The notes: generated by a model from the letters alone, not told the origin. A DNA stretch of 43,479 nt from CAZIPZ01 sp964541075 (GCA_964541075.1 CAZIPZ010000003.1:1-43479), one strand, 5' to 3'. Positions 1 to 8,191 are shown, numbered from the stretch's first letter. A program made the numbers and translations.

Positions 1-291
1 GGCTTAGATGGCTCGATAGTTTCTGTCGAAGAATCCGTGATTCGACGCCGTTCGCTTCCGATTGGCCGACTCTAAGAACCTGTCGCCGAGCGATTCTCCA
101 AAGTCAGAACTCTCGAAGAATCGCCAAAACTCAGGTTACGCCGCCAAAGTCTTGTTTCCGAGAAGGCGATTATTCGCCAACTTGAAGGGTTCCTTTCCAC
201 AAGCAAGTCTGGACAACGCCTGCGTTGATCGTGCAAAAATGTCCTGAAGCACTTTAGCATCGCAATGATGAATATCGATTGTTTGTCACTA
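1..291. other. left edge, no recognisable gene
   Basis: Three short overlapping open frames lie here (1-75, 3-182 and 62-247 on the plus strand, 72-335 on the minus strand). None resembles a family I know and none has a convincing ribosome binding site. A frame open from the left edge could be the tail of a gene outside the window, but its composition (many Arg and Ser, no pattern) looks like non-coding sequence. Confidence 0.4.
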
Positions 292-999
292 ATGAAGGTC
301 CCTCTAATGAGTGCATTGATCTTGTTTCTTTTCACAGGCTGTCAGAGCGCACAAACCTCCGAGCCAACCCGTCCGGCCGTTCCAGCTGATGCTCCCATCC
401 TGCTGCGGAGGTTGCTCGAGAAGGATGCAGTGGACTATCGTCTGCTCACACGTAATGATGTCGGCGAAGATTTTTTCCGGCAGCAATCTGTCAAGTTCCA
501 ACCGTGGTCTGTAGGGGACGTGAACAAAGACGGAGAACAAGACGTGGCGGCCGTACTCGTGAGAGGTTCCACTCCGCCTTTGTACAACGTTATAGTAATT
601 CACGGCGGTTCGACTGGTGGTGTCGCGTGGATTTGGCGCGACGTTACTATGAGGATCTTGAGTGTTGAGGCTGAACCTGGGGAAGTCTGGCCTTTGACTT
701 GTACAGAATGTGATGCGAACCGTCCATTGCGTTGGACTGGCAACGAGTACGATTGGGACGTGCTTCTGCCGGGCGAGTCAGTCTGTTTATCAGAGGGGGT
801 CGCGCTTCTTGACGAGCCGAACGACTCGGCGATTCGTGTTATTTCTCTACCAAATGCTTTGGAATTGAGAGTTGTTGAGATCGGCAAGCGCGACCCGGGC
901 AAGGACCGTTGGTTCAAAGTCATCACACCTGACGAGCGATTTCCCGTGGAGGGTTGGGTACGGACAGCGAAGAATTGGGAAGGTGGTGTCTGCGATTAG
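292..999 (+). CDS. probable lipoprotein with Asp-rich calcium-type motif and SH3-like C-terminus
   Basis: The N-terminus has a lysine, a hydrophobic run and a lipobox LFTGC, so the protein should be lipid-anchored after cleavage before Cys. Downstream there is a VGDVNKDGEQDVA stretch, like the Ca-binding DxNxDG turns of FG-GAP/VCBS repeats, and the C-terminal 70 residues (CLSEGVALLDEP...RWFKVITPDERFPVEGWV) look like a bacterial SH3 domain ending in a GWV turn. In-frame ATGs lie at 265, 268, 292 and 307. I chose 292 because it gives a compact signal peptide; 307 has a GAAGG eight bases upstream and is a real alternative. The specific function is unknown. It stands alone beside tRNA-Val, with no operon partners in view. 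Confidence 0.65.
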   Translation: MKVPLMSALILFLFTGCQSAQTSEPTRPAVPADAPILLRRLLEKDAVDYRLLTRNDVGEDFFRQQSVKFQPWSVGDVNKDGEQDVAAVLVRGSTPPLYNVIVIHGGSTGGVAWIWRDVTMRILSVEAEPGEVWPLTCTECDANRPLRWTGNEYDWDVLLPGESVCLSEGVALLDEPNDSAIRVISLPNALELRVVEIGKRDPGKDRWFKVITPDERFPVEGWVRTAKNWEGGVCD

Positions 1000-1327
1000 C
1001 CGACCACTTCATCTTACGCGCTCAAGTCATCAGTTTCCGAGCAATTAAAAAAGAACTCAGCGCAGTGCCGAAAAGTCGTCGCAAACCGGACAATTGAGAA
1101 TCTGAACATCTGGCAGGAGAGCTGGGTCTGTGTTGACCTCTACGCTTGGACGGTAGCGGTCATTCGACTCTTGGATTGTCGATGTTCCCCGTTCTCACTG
1201 GCTTGCGAGTAGCGACATTTTTAGAGTCTTTCGATTTGGGAACATTAAGGAATGCGTATTCGTGAACCTGAAGGGATTCGAAAAGCACGAACACTAGGAA
1301 ATTATTGAAGCAACGCAGGTTACAAAA
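1000..1327. other. intergenic stretch, no gene seen
   Basis: 328 bases between the lipoprotein and the 3' end of tRNA-Val. No open frame with a start site and no family resemblance on either strand. No duplicated tRNA 3' end that would mark an integration site was seen. Confidence 0.5.
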
Positions 1328-1401
1328 TGGGCGCGACCGGGATCGAACCGATGACCTCTACCGTGTCAAGGTAGCGCTCATTCCAACTGAGCTACGCGCC
1401 C
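1328..1401 (-). tRNA. tRNA-Val (anticodon GAC)
   Basis: Read on the minus strand the gene folds as a full cloverleaf: acceptor stem GGGCGCG/CGCGCCC, D arm GCTC...GAGC, anticodon stem CTACC/GGTAG around loop TTGACAC, variable loop AGGTC, T arm ATCGG-TTCGATC-CCGGT, and discriminator A at 1328. Anticodon GAC reads GUC and GUU valine codons. The CCA end is not encoded. It lies 94 bases behind polA and has its own promoter at 1421-1450. Confidence 0.96.
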
Positions 1402-1420
1402 TGAGGTTCGAATAGAGTTG

Positions 1421-1450
1421 ATTGTACGGGGGGGCGGAAAAGCTTGTCAA
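1421..1450 (-). promoter_or_regulatory. sigma-70 promoter of tRNA-Val
   Basis: On the minus strand TTGACA (1450-1445) and TACAAT (1426-1421) are separated by exactly 18 bases. The predicted start is near 1414, about 13 bases before the mature tRNA 5' end. Same hexamers and spacing as the promoter in front of rplU at 9888-9917. Confidence 0.85.
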
Positions 1451-1484
1451 TGGCGGTGCTCCGGTTGTGGCGGTGCTCCGGTTG
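1451..1484. repeat. perfect tandem duplication, 17 bp x 2
   Basis: TGGCGGTGCTCCGGTTG occurs twice head to tail (1451-1467, 1468-1484), directly upstream of the -35 box of the tRNA-Val promoter and 11 bases beyond the polA stop codon. Confidence 0.95.
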
Positions 1485-1495
1485 GGATTTGGCGT

Positions 1496-3988
1496 TCAGC
1501 CCAACTCCTTCCAGTTGCGGCCTTGTTTCACATCCACGATTAATGGAATGCTGAGTTGAACGACATTTTCCATGAGGTCGCGGACGAAGTCGCGGATCCA
1601 TAGTTCATCTTCCGGAACTTCGAAAATCAGCTCGTCGTGGACTTGAAGGAGTATCCGGCTGCGCAGTCTTTGCCGCCGAAATTCTTCAGCGATTCGGATC
1701 ATTGCCAATTTGATAATATCCGCGGCGGTTCCTTGAATCGGGGAGTTAATGGCGGTGCGTTCGGCCATGCTGCGTCGTACGCCGTTGCGCGAATTGATTT
1801 CGGGATGCTGCCTGATGCGTCCAAATAGTGTTTTTGTAACGCCTGTATCGCGGGCGACGCTGAGACAATTTTCGATGTATTGCTGCACGCCCTGATAACG
1901 CTTAAAGTACCGCTCGATGAAATCGGCCGCTTCATCCGTTCCGATGCCGAGCTGTTGAGCTAAACCAAATGGAGTCTGCCCGTAGACGATCCCGAAGTTC
2001 ACGGCTTTGGCGCGCTCGCGTTGCTCGGGAGTCACGCTCTCTATTGGCACACCAAGCACTTCCGCTGCCGTCCGGCTGTGAATGTCTTCACCTGCAGCGA
2101 AAGCCTCCGCAAGCCCTGGATCCGCCGACAAATGCGCCACGATCCGTAGTTCAACCTGCGAATAATCCGCTGATATGAACCACCAGCCTTCCTCCGGGAC
2201 AAAAGCACCTCGAATTTTTCGCCCGAGTTCCGTCCGCACTGGAATGTTCTGAAGGTTGGGATTACTGCTCGAGAGGCGTCCAGTGGAAGCGGCGGCCTGA
2301 TGAAACGATGTGTGCAATCGACCACTCGCGGGATCGATAAGCTTTGGAATCACGTCGACGTATGTCGATTTGAACTTGGCAATCTGACGATAGTCCAGAA
2401 CAAGTCTCGGTAGCTCATAATCCTTGGCGAGCTCTTCGAGAATCTCCACCGCTGTCGAGTACTGCCCGGACTTACGAAGTTTCCGCGGTCGAGGTAGTCC
2501 CAGCTTGTCGAACAGAATCTCTCCCAATTGACGCGGGGAATTAATGTTGAACTCGCAATCGGCAATCTCACATATACGTCGTGTGAGCTCGTTGAGCTGA
2601 ACTGTCATTTCCTGCGACATCAGTTCAAGCACTCCGACATCGATGCGAATGCCCGCTAGTTCCATCCAGACGAGAACCTCGGCGAGCGGAAGTTCCAGTT
2701 CGTGGTATGGCTTCGAGACCTCCTGCTCCACTCTGTCCTTCAGTTCACGATAAAGACGGTCAATCCAGGGAGTGAGTTCCTCCTCCTCGGTGATGGTTTG
2801 TCCGGTCAACTCGAACACAACTCCGGCAATGTCGTATCTTCCTCGATTCGGAAACAACAAGTACGCCATCAGAACCGGGTCATCGTAAGGCGGCATGATC
2901 TCCATTCCATGACGACGAAGCTGCAGCAGGGCTTGCTTCAGGTCGTATGTCACCTTGTGAACGTTCGGATCGGATAAGACTCCTGCAACGCGCTTGTCAA
3001 AAGGCACATTGAAAACAGGGCCTTGCCCGGGCCACAGCGAAATGCGATCTCCGGTGACGTCGAAGATGACGCGTGGGCCAAGGTCCGGGAAACCGTCCGC
3101 ACGTATCACCTCGATCGGCGGACCGGCTTCAGGCGGCAGATACTCTTTGATCATTCCTGTAAATTCCATTTCTCGCAGCAGCGGCGTCAACTCGGAACGA
3201 TTCGGAGGCTGTACCTTGAAGTCGATGAAATTCACCGAAATCGGCAGGGTCGTCTCAATCGTCGCCAACTGTTTGCTCATCAGAATTTGTTGTTTATTCT
3301 CCTGAAGGGACGTTCGCTGTCTTGCGTTCTGTACTTCTTCCGTTCGTTCCATCAACGACTCGATTGAGCCAAACTTCTGAATGAGGTCACGTGCTCCCTT
3401 CTCGCCGATGCCTGGTGCGCCCGGAAGATTGTCAGAAGAGTCGCCCCAAAGTCCGAGTAAGTCTGGGATTTGGGATGGCATTACGCCAAAGAGTTCGACG
3501 ACCTTATTTGTATCCACGATCAAGTCGTCTTTCGACGTGTTCAGGACCAGGATTGTGTTCACCAACTGATACAGATCCTTATCCAGCGTTACAACTACTG
3601 GAAACAGACCTTCGTTCACTGCGCGAACGGCGATCGTCCCGATAATGTCATCGGCTTCGAATCCGGGAAGCCCAAGAACGGGAATGCGCATCGCGTCACA
3701 AAACCTCCGAATGTAGGGAATCTGTTCAGCAAGGTCCGCCGGCATTTTCTTTCGGCCGACTTTGTACAAGTTGTATTGGGCATGACGCGCGGTAGGTTCG
3801 GGGCTATCCAGAGCGACGCAGATGTAATCCGGTGGATGCTTCTCCAGCACCCGCTTCAGCATGATGGCGAAACCATAAACTGCATTGGTCGGCAACCCTC
3901 TGCTGTTGGATAGACCTTTAATCGCGAAATAGGCCCGATAGGCCTGCGACATTCCGTCGATGATTAGAAAAAGAGGGTGTCTGAGCAC
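1496..3988 (-). CDS. polA: DNA polymerase I
   Basis: 830-residue family A polymerase for gap filling, primer removal and repair. The N-terminal 5' nuclease is intact: GLPGFEADDIIG, TLDKDL and GDSSDNLPGAPGIGEKGA. The C-terminal polymerase has motif A DYSQVELR, motif B RERAKAVNFGIVYG and motif C QVHDEL. The middle 3'-5' exonuclease domain looks inactive: the DxE of motif I is FDVTG, and the last catalytic Asp (YAAEDAD in E. coli) has no counterpart, although the middle YDLK Asp is kept. The length is that of Taq polymerase rather than the 928 residues of E. coli. The start is GTG at 3988, just ahead of the conserved FLIIDGMSQAYRAYFA. It is divergent from lpxC; tRNA-Val lies downstream on the same strand. 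Confidence 0.97.
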   Translation of the reverse strand: MLRHPLFLIIDGMSQAYRAYFAIKGLSNSRGLPTNAVYGFAIMLKRVLEKHPPDYICVALDSPEPTARHAQYNLYKVGRKKMPADLAEQIPYIRRFCDAMRIPVLGLPGFEADDIIGTIAVRAVNEGLFPVVVTLDKDLYQLVNTILVLNTSKDDLIVDTNKVVELFGVMPSQIPDLLGLWGDSSDNLPGAPGIGEKGARDLIQKFGSIESLMERTEEVQNARQRTSLQENKQQILMSKQLATIETTLPISVNFIDFKVQPPNRSELTPLLREMEFTGMIKEYLPPEAGPPIEVIRADGFPDLGPRVIFDVTGDRISLWPGQGPVFNVPFDKRVAGVLSDPNVHKVTYDLKQALLQLRRHGMEIMPPYDDPVLMAYLLFPNRGRYDIAGVVFELTGQTITEEEELTPWIDRLYRELKDRVEQEVSKPYHELELPLAEVLVWMELAGIRIDVGVLELMSQEMTVQLNELTRRICEIADCEFNINSPRQLGEILFDKLGLPRPRKLRKSGQYSTAVEILEELAKDYELPRLVLDYRQIAKFKSTYVDVIPKLIDPASGRLHTSFHQAAASTGRLSSSNPNLQNIPVRTELGRKIRGAFVPEEGWWFISADYSQVELRIVAHLSADPGLAEAFAAGEDIHSRTAAEVLGVPIESVTPEQRERAKAVNFGIVYGQTPFGLAQQLGIGTDEAADFIERYFKRYQGVQQYIENCLSVARDTGVTKTLFGRIRQHPEINSRNGVRRSMAERTAINSPIQGTAADIIKLAMIRIAEEFRRQRLRSRILLQVHDELIFEVPEDELWIRDFVRDLMENVVQLSIPLIVDVKQGRNWKELG

Positions 3989-4003
3989 GATTCACCACAA
4001 GCT

Positions 4004-4019
4004 GTGCACAAATGTACAC
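4004..4019. promoter_or_regulatory. operator-like 16-bp interrupted palindrome
   Basis: GTGCACA-AA-TGTACAC: seven-base arms with a single mismatch around an AA centre, 16-31 bases upstream of the polA GTG and 84 bases before lpxC. Position and shape suit a repressor site in the 114-bp divergent intergenic region. It does not match the E. coli LexA box, and I cannot name a regulator. Confidence 0.35.
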
Positions 4020-4102
4020 GGTTTCGAGACGCGTCGGGTTCGCAAGTTGTTCTGTGGTCACGAGACATCTTTCGGTCCGTCAATTGCATACTGCGAAATA
4101 GC

Positions 4103-4984
4103 ATGGAGATGACTTACCAGCAGACCGTCGCGTCATCCTTCGAGTTCAAGGGCATCGGTCTCCACACTGGCGAGCTCACCACATTACGTATTCTTCCGGC
4201 GCCTGCCGGTAGTGGACTGATCTTCCGCCGCGTCGATCTCGACAATTTCGAGCTTCCCGCCGATGTGCGTTCAGTGGCCCGTGTTGCGTACGCGACGACG
4301 CTGATGAACCGGGGCGTCTGGATCTCTACTGTTGAACACTTGTTGTCTGCTCTATATGGTTTGGGCATTGACAATGCTTGCATCGAACTAGACAACTTCG
4401 AAGTGCCGATTCTCGACGGTAGCGCTCTGCCTTATATCGAAGCTATTTCGAGCGTAGGCGTGGCGAGGCAGAATCGGCGACGGAAGTATATTCGGATCAC
4501 AAAAGAATTCGCGCTTCATGATGGCGACAAGACCCTCAGCATTCAGCCATCGGAAGTCTTCAGCATCAAATGCGAAATCAACTTTCCTCATCCGCTGATT
4601 GGATGCCAGGTTATCGACGTTGAACTCACTCCGGAGAACTACGCGAAACGCATTGCTCCTGCTCGCACGTTTGGATTTCATCATGAAGTGGAAAAGTTGC
4701 AAGCAACCGGGCTGATTCGCGGCGGTTCGTTGGATAACGCCATCGTACTGACCTCCAACGGCATGCTGAATGATGGCGGTCTTCGCTTCCACGATGAATT
4801 CGTTCGGCACAAGACGCTCGATCTTCTCGGCGATTTCGCGTTGATCGGATTACCGGTTCTCGGCCGGCTTGTGGCTAACCGGGCCGGACATGCTTTGCAC
4901 ACGAGGTTTGTGTCGGAGCTCCTCCAAAAGCAGGATCACTGGACCACCGAAAACGTTCCCCTGCCTGTCACCTCGGCCGGATAA
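4103..4984 (+). CDS. lpxC: UDP-3-O-acyl-N-acetylglucosamine deacetylase
   Basis: Zn-dependent deacetylase, the committed step of lipid A synthesis in the cytoplasm. The zinc ligands are visible: His79 in STVEHLLSAL, and His236 and Asp240 in RHKTLDLLGDFAL. The N-terminal motif FKGIGLHTGE is typical. The open frame runs back to 3977, but the extra residues are unlike LpxC; ATG 4103 (294 residues; ATG 4109 is nearly equivalent) gives the family length of about 300. No strong ribosome binding site. The 3' end overlaps the convergent comF by 49 bases. Confidence 0.95.
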   Translation: MEMTYQQTVASSFEFKGIGLHTGELTTLRILPAPAGSGLIFRRVDLDNFELPADVRSVARVAYATTLMNRGVWISTVEHLLSALYGLGIDNACIELDNFEVPILDGSALPYIEAISSVGVARQNRRRKYIRITKEFALHDGDKTLSIQPSEVFSIKCEINFPHPLIGCQVIDVELTPENYAKRIAPARTFGFHHEVEKLQATGLIRGGSLDNAIVLTSNGMLNDGGLRFHDEFVRHKTLDLLGDFALIGLPVLGRLVANRAGHALHTRFVSELLQKQDHWTTENVPLPVTSAG

Positions 4985-5667
4985 AAATCCTTCGGAACCC
5001 TCGCCACCGTCAGAACCTCCACTCGCCTGGCGCCGGACCGCTTCAGCGTCCTCGCAATTTCATTCATCGTCGAGCCTGTCGTATATACATCATCAACAAC
5101 AATAACAACGCCGCCAATTCGGCCTCGCACCTCAAATGCTCCGGCAAGATTGCGACATCGCTCGCTTCGGCTTAACCCGGTCTGGCTTGGAGTATTCTTA
5201 CGCCTGCGTAGGAGATTGGAAGCCATCGGAATTCCGAGCCCTGCAGCGAGCAGCTCCGCCTGATTGTATCCTCGCTGTCGCTCTCTTCGCGAGTGGAGTG
5301 GAACCGGAATCACGACGTTGCCGAGGAAGGGTTCCTTGTTCAGACACTTTTTGAGAACCTCGCCAAGAGGACCCGCTAGCGAAACTCGATCGGAGTATTT
5401 CAGGTGATGGATCACCTCTCGCAGAGGATCGTTGAAGAGAAGAGCTGAACGTCCGAAATCAAAGTGATTTTCGTTTCTTCGGCATGGGCCGCAGAATCCT
5501 TCGATTGCCGCTGCGGGTTCACCGCAACGGAAGCAGTACGGCTCCGGGAGAGGCTGAAGCCTGGACCAGCAGTCCGGACAAACGGCGCTCCAGCGGCGTT
5601 CCCGCACGCGCCCGCGGCAAAGAATACACGACAGTGGAAGCAGGAGGTTGAGAATGGCGTCGATCAA
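4936..5667 (-). CDS. comF: ComF-family phosphoribosyltransferase-like protein
   Basis: 243 residues. An N-terminal double zinc ribbon (CILC...CPDC, CFRC...CGPC) is followed by a type I phosphoribosyltransferase fold with the PRPP loop VVIVVDDVYTTGSTM and the IPVPLHSRRERQRGYNQAELLA signature. In naturally competent bacteria ComF helps take up transforming DNA; elsewhere its role is unclear. The start is TTG at 5667, with no upstream alternative codon in frame. It is the last gene of the rplU-rpmA-obgE operon and ends 49 bases inside the convergent lpxC. Confidence 0.93.
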   Translation of the reverse strand: MIDAILNLLLPLSCILCRGRVRERRWSAVCPDCWSRLQPLPEPYCFRCGEPAAAIEGFCGPCRRNENHFDFGRSALLFNDPLREVIHHLKYSDRVSLAGPLGEVLKKCLNKEPFLGNVVIPVPLHSRRERQRGYNQAELLAAGLGIPMASNLLRRRKNTPSQTGLSRSERCRNLAGAFEVRGRIGGVVIVVDDVYTTGSTMNEIARTLKRSGARRVEVLTVARVPKDFYPAEVTGRGTFSVVQ

Positions 5668-5718
5668 ACGCTTGATGAAATTCGGCGGGCAAAGAGCGAA
5701 ACCAGTATAGCTCGTTTT

Positions 5719-6174
5719 CTATTTCGAGTAAGGGAGATTATGGAGAACCGAAAGCGCTCGATAGATTTGCTCCATCAAAATCAAACGCGCCAATTCGTGC
5801 GTGAATGTCAGGGGAGACAAGGACCAAAGCATATCGCTTCGCGACCGGACGCTATCTGCTATTCCGGAATAATTTCCAATAACAAACGTCAACCGCCGCT
5901 GGTCTTCGTTCATGTGCTTTTTGAAAAACGTTGCAACCTGTTGTGAACTCCAGGCAACGCCTTCTGGATCTAGTGCGATGACTCGATCCGATGACTCAAC
6001 TGCTGCCAGGATCTTACTGCCTTCATCCTCGATCTGGCGTGGACTGTCTTTAGCCTCCTTTACTTCTACAATTTCGAGAGGCAGGAAGCGAGCAATGCGG
6101 GTCTTATAGTCGGCGCAGAGCGTCGAGAGCTCATGGTTCCTGGTTTTTCCCACCCAGATGATGCGAAGTTTCAT
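5719..6174 (-). CDS. rlmH: 23S rRNA pseudouridine-1915 N3-methyltransferase
   Basis: 151 residues, close to the usual 155. SPOUT-fold methyltransferase acting on 70S ribosomes. Seen: N-terminal MKLRIIWVGKT, the SAM-site segment FVIGNYSGI, and the C-terminal signature SLSPLTFTHELARLILMEQIYRALSVLHNLPYSK. Two usually strict positions differ: the GG of FVIGG is GN, and the terminal PYH(K/R) is PYSK, so the conserved histidine is missing. The ATG overlaps the TGA of the sigma-54 activator gene (ATGA), implying translational coupling. Confidence 0.93.
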   Translation of the reverse strand: MKLRIIWVGKTRNHELSTLCADYKTRIARFLPLEIVEVKEAKDSPRQIEDEGSKILAAVESSDRVIALDPEGVAWSSQQVATFFKKHMNEDQRRLTFVIGNYSGIADSVRSRSDMLWSLSPLTFTHELARLILMEQIYRALSVLHNLPYSK

Positions 6175-7109
6175 TCAAGCCCATATTTCTTCCGCTTTTC
6201 AAGCAACGTCTTCCGGCTGATCCCCAGTATTTGCGCGGCTTTCACTTTGCGCCCATGCATCTGCTTCAAGACTTCTGCGATGTAGTTCTTTTCGATGTCT
6301 TCCAGAGAAGGCATTTTCAGATGTGATGTGGCTGACGCCTTCCACGAGGGTGGGAACGACTCCGGGGTCAGTATACCGCCTGAGGACATCAGCGTCGCTC
6401 GCTCGAGCGCGTTACGCAGTTCACGAATATTGCCGGGGAAGTCATATTGATTGAACAGTGCTCTGCAGTCCGCGTGTAGCTCCGAATGGCATCGGTACTT
6501 GTGATTGAGCTGTTCGAGAAGATGTTGAGCCATCGGAAAAATCTCTGCCCGGCGTTGACGCAGCGGAGGAATCCGCACTGTGATCAAGTTCAGTCGAAAG
6601 AATAGGTCTTGCCTAAAAACCTGCCGTTCTACCGCTTTAGCGAGCGGAACGCTTGAAAGGGCCACAATTCGTGCGTCCAGTTGGATCGATTTGGAGCCCC
6701 CCAGTCGATAGAACTGTTTGGCTTCAACAACGTTTAGAAGTTTGGCCTGCATTGTCAATTCAACGCTTGCGATCTCGTCTAGCACAACCGTGCCGCCCTG
6801 GGCGAGATCCAGTTTGCCGATCTTCGAATTCACGGCGCCTGTGAAGGCGCCGCGCTCATAGCCGAAAAGCTCGGACTCAACGAGATCTTCAGGAAGGGAA
6901 GCAAAGTCGATTTTGATCAAGGGTTCGTTCTTGTGCGGACCTGTGAAATGCAGCCACTGTGCGGCGGCGTCCTTACCCGACCCGCTCTCTCCTTCAATGA
7001 GAACCGTTGTCGGGTTATCGCGAACTTTTTCAAGCGTGCGATAGACAACCATCATGGGCGAATCGACAGTGAAGACGAGCGGGTAGGGCTGATCGTGGCC
7101 GCGGGTCAT
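6171..7109 (-). CDS. sigma-54-dependent activator, no receiver domain
   Basis: 312 residues made of an AAA+ activator module and a Fis-type helix-turn-helix. Walker A GESGSGKD at 40-47, sigma-54 contact loop GAFTGA at 87-92, Walker B GGTVVLDEIA at 105-114, an arginine-rich FRQDLFFRLN segment, and a C-terminal helix-turn-helix ending KVKAAQILGISRKTLLEKRKKYG. There is no N-terminal receiver, PAS or GAF domain, only about 20 residues before the AAA+ core, so activity must be controlled by a partner or by expression. It sits between rsfS and rlmH and overlaps rlmH by 4 bases. Its targets are unknown; one sigma-54-type promoter is present in the window at 28333-28348. Confidence 0.94.
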   Translation of the reverse strand: MTRGHDQPYPLVFTVDSPMMVVYRTLEKVRDNPTTVLIEGESGSGKDAAAQWLHFTGPHKNEPLIKIDFASLPEDLVESELFGYERGAFTGAVNSKIGKLDLAQGGTVVLDEIASVELTMQAKLLNVVEAKQFYRLGGSKSIQLDARIVALSSVPLAKAVERQVFRQDLFFRLNLITVRIPPLRQRRAEIFPMAQHLLEQLNHKYRCHSELHADCRALFNQYDFPGNIRELRNALERATLMSSGGILTPESFPPSWKASATSHLKMPSLEDIEKNYIAEVLKQMHGRKVKAAQILGISRKTLLEKRKKYGLE

Positions 7110-7126
7110 CGATTGAGAGTTCCCTC

Positions 7127-7492
7127 TTAAAGCGTTCGTTGTCCGACTAACTCATTCGCATCGCGTCGTTTGCCGGCTCGCCAGAGACGCTCCAAATCAT
7201 AAAATTCGCGAGACTTCGCTGAAAAAATGTGAACAACAAAGTCGACGTAGTCGAGGAGGATCCATTCTCCTTCGCTATGTCCTTCTATATGTAGAGGCCG
7301 GACTCCATGCTTCTTCAGCTTTTCTTCAATGGAGTCCGCAATGGTTTGATTATGGCGTGTCGATGCTCCAGTGCAGATAACGAAGTTATCAGTGAAAGAG
7401 CAAATACCCTGCAGGTCCAGCACGATCAGATCCTGAGCCTTTTTGTCTAAGGCCGCTTCGATCGCTTCACTAAGTTGATTTTCCTTATCCAT
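7127..7492 (-). CDS. rsfS: ribosomal silencing factor
   Basis: RsfS/Iojap protein binds uL14 on the 50S subunit and blocks subunit joining, lowering translation in poor conditions. The core DLIVLDLQGICSFTDNFVICTGAS...VRPLHIEGHSEGEWILLDYVDFVVHIFS is typical, about 121 residues. The start is ATG 7492; a TTG directly before it (7495) is also possible. It follows nadD, the usual partner order. Confidence 0.96.
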   Translation of the reverse strand: MDKENQLSEAIEAALDKKAQDLIVLDLQGICSFTDNFVICTGASTRHNQTIADSIEEKLKKHGVRPLHIEGHSEGEWILLDYVDFVVHIFSAKSREFYDLERLWRAGKRRDANELVGQRTL

Positions 7493-7513
7493 CAATTGTT
7501 GTTACTCATCTCC

Positions 7514-8131
7514 TTACGAATAGAGCTTGTTCTTTTCAATGTAATCCCAAACCACCGGCGACAACCACTGTTGCACTTCTTCGCCTTGCTTACGATCGTC
7601 TCGTATGGCTGTCGATGAGATCGGCTGCTGGACGAAGGGCAGATAAAACACAGCGGTTTTTTGCGGCAACGTGACCGGTCTTTTCTCCGTGAGAATCTGG
7701 TAAGGAGCGACATCTTCCCGGAATGGAAATCCAGGACGATTCACGATGACCAGATGGGCGAGATCGAATAAGCGCTGATAACGCTTCCACGTATGAATTT
7801 CCTGATACATGTCTGTTCCAACGATGAACAAGAGGTCTGCATCAGGATTCAATCGGCGCATGGATTCCAGAGTTTCCACTGTGTATCGCTTTTCAAGCGC
7901 ATCCACTTCTATTGTAGACGTTCGAAAGCTTTTAAACGGTTGCGTTGCGAGTGCGACCATCGCAAATCTATGGAATGGGGACGTAATCTCACGAGAATCC
8001 TTATGTGGAGGCGAAAAGGCAGGAACGAAGTGAACTTCATCAACTTGAAAGGTTTCAGCGACCGTTTCCGCAGCAGCGAGATGTCCGTTATGGATGGGGT
8101 CGAAAGTTCCACCCAATATGGCGATCCTCAC
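7514..8131 (-). CDS. nadD: nicotinate-nucleotide adenylyltransferase
   Basis: Transfers AMP from ATP to nicotinate mononucleotide in NAD synthesis. 205 residues: nucleotidyltransferase motif GGTFDPIHNGHL (HxGH at 14-17), substrate segment FVPAFSPPHK, and C-terminal ISSTAIR. The start is GTG 8131, fixed by the family N-terminus MRIAILGGTFDP; the ribosome binding site is weak. It lies between obgE and rsfS, a common bacterial order. Confidence 0.96.
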   Translation of the reverse strand: MRIAILGGTFDPIHNGHLAAAETVAETFQVDEVHFVPAFSPPHKDSREITSPFHRFAMVALATQPFKSFRTSTIEVDALEKRYTVETLESMRRLNPDADLLFIVGTDMYQEIHTWKRYQRLFDLAHLVIVNRPGFPFREDVAPYQILTEKRPVTLPQKTAVFYLPFVQQPISSTAIRDDRKQGEEVQQWLSPVVWDYIEKNKLYS

Positions 8132-8191
8132 GAACGTGATTCTAACTAACTCGAAATATTCTGTCTATAGTGCGGCGACAGCGCGCCGCTT

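Noticed and set aside
1000..1401. tRNA-associated integration site
   Set aside because: No repeat of the tRNA 3' end and no integrase nearby; the XerC-type recombinase at 9958 sits in a housekeeping operon.
4001..4020. LexA box in the polA/lpxC intergenic region
   Set aside because: CTGTGCACAAATGTACACGG begins with CTGT but lacks ACAG at the required distance; only a generic palindrome is claimed.
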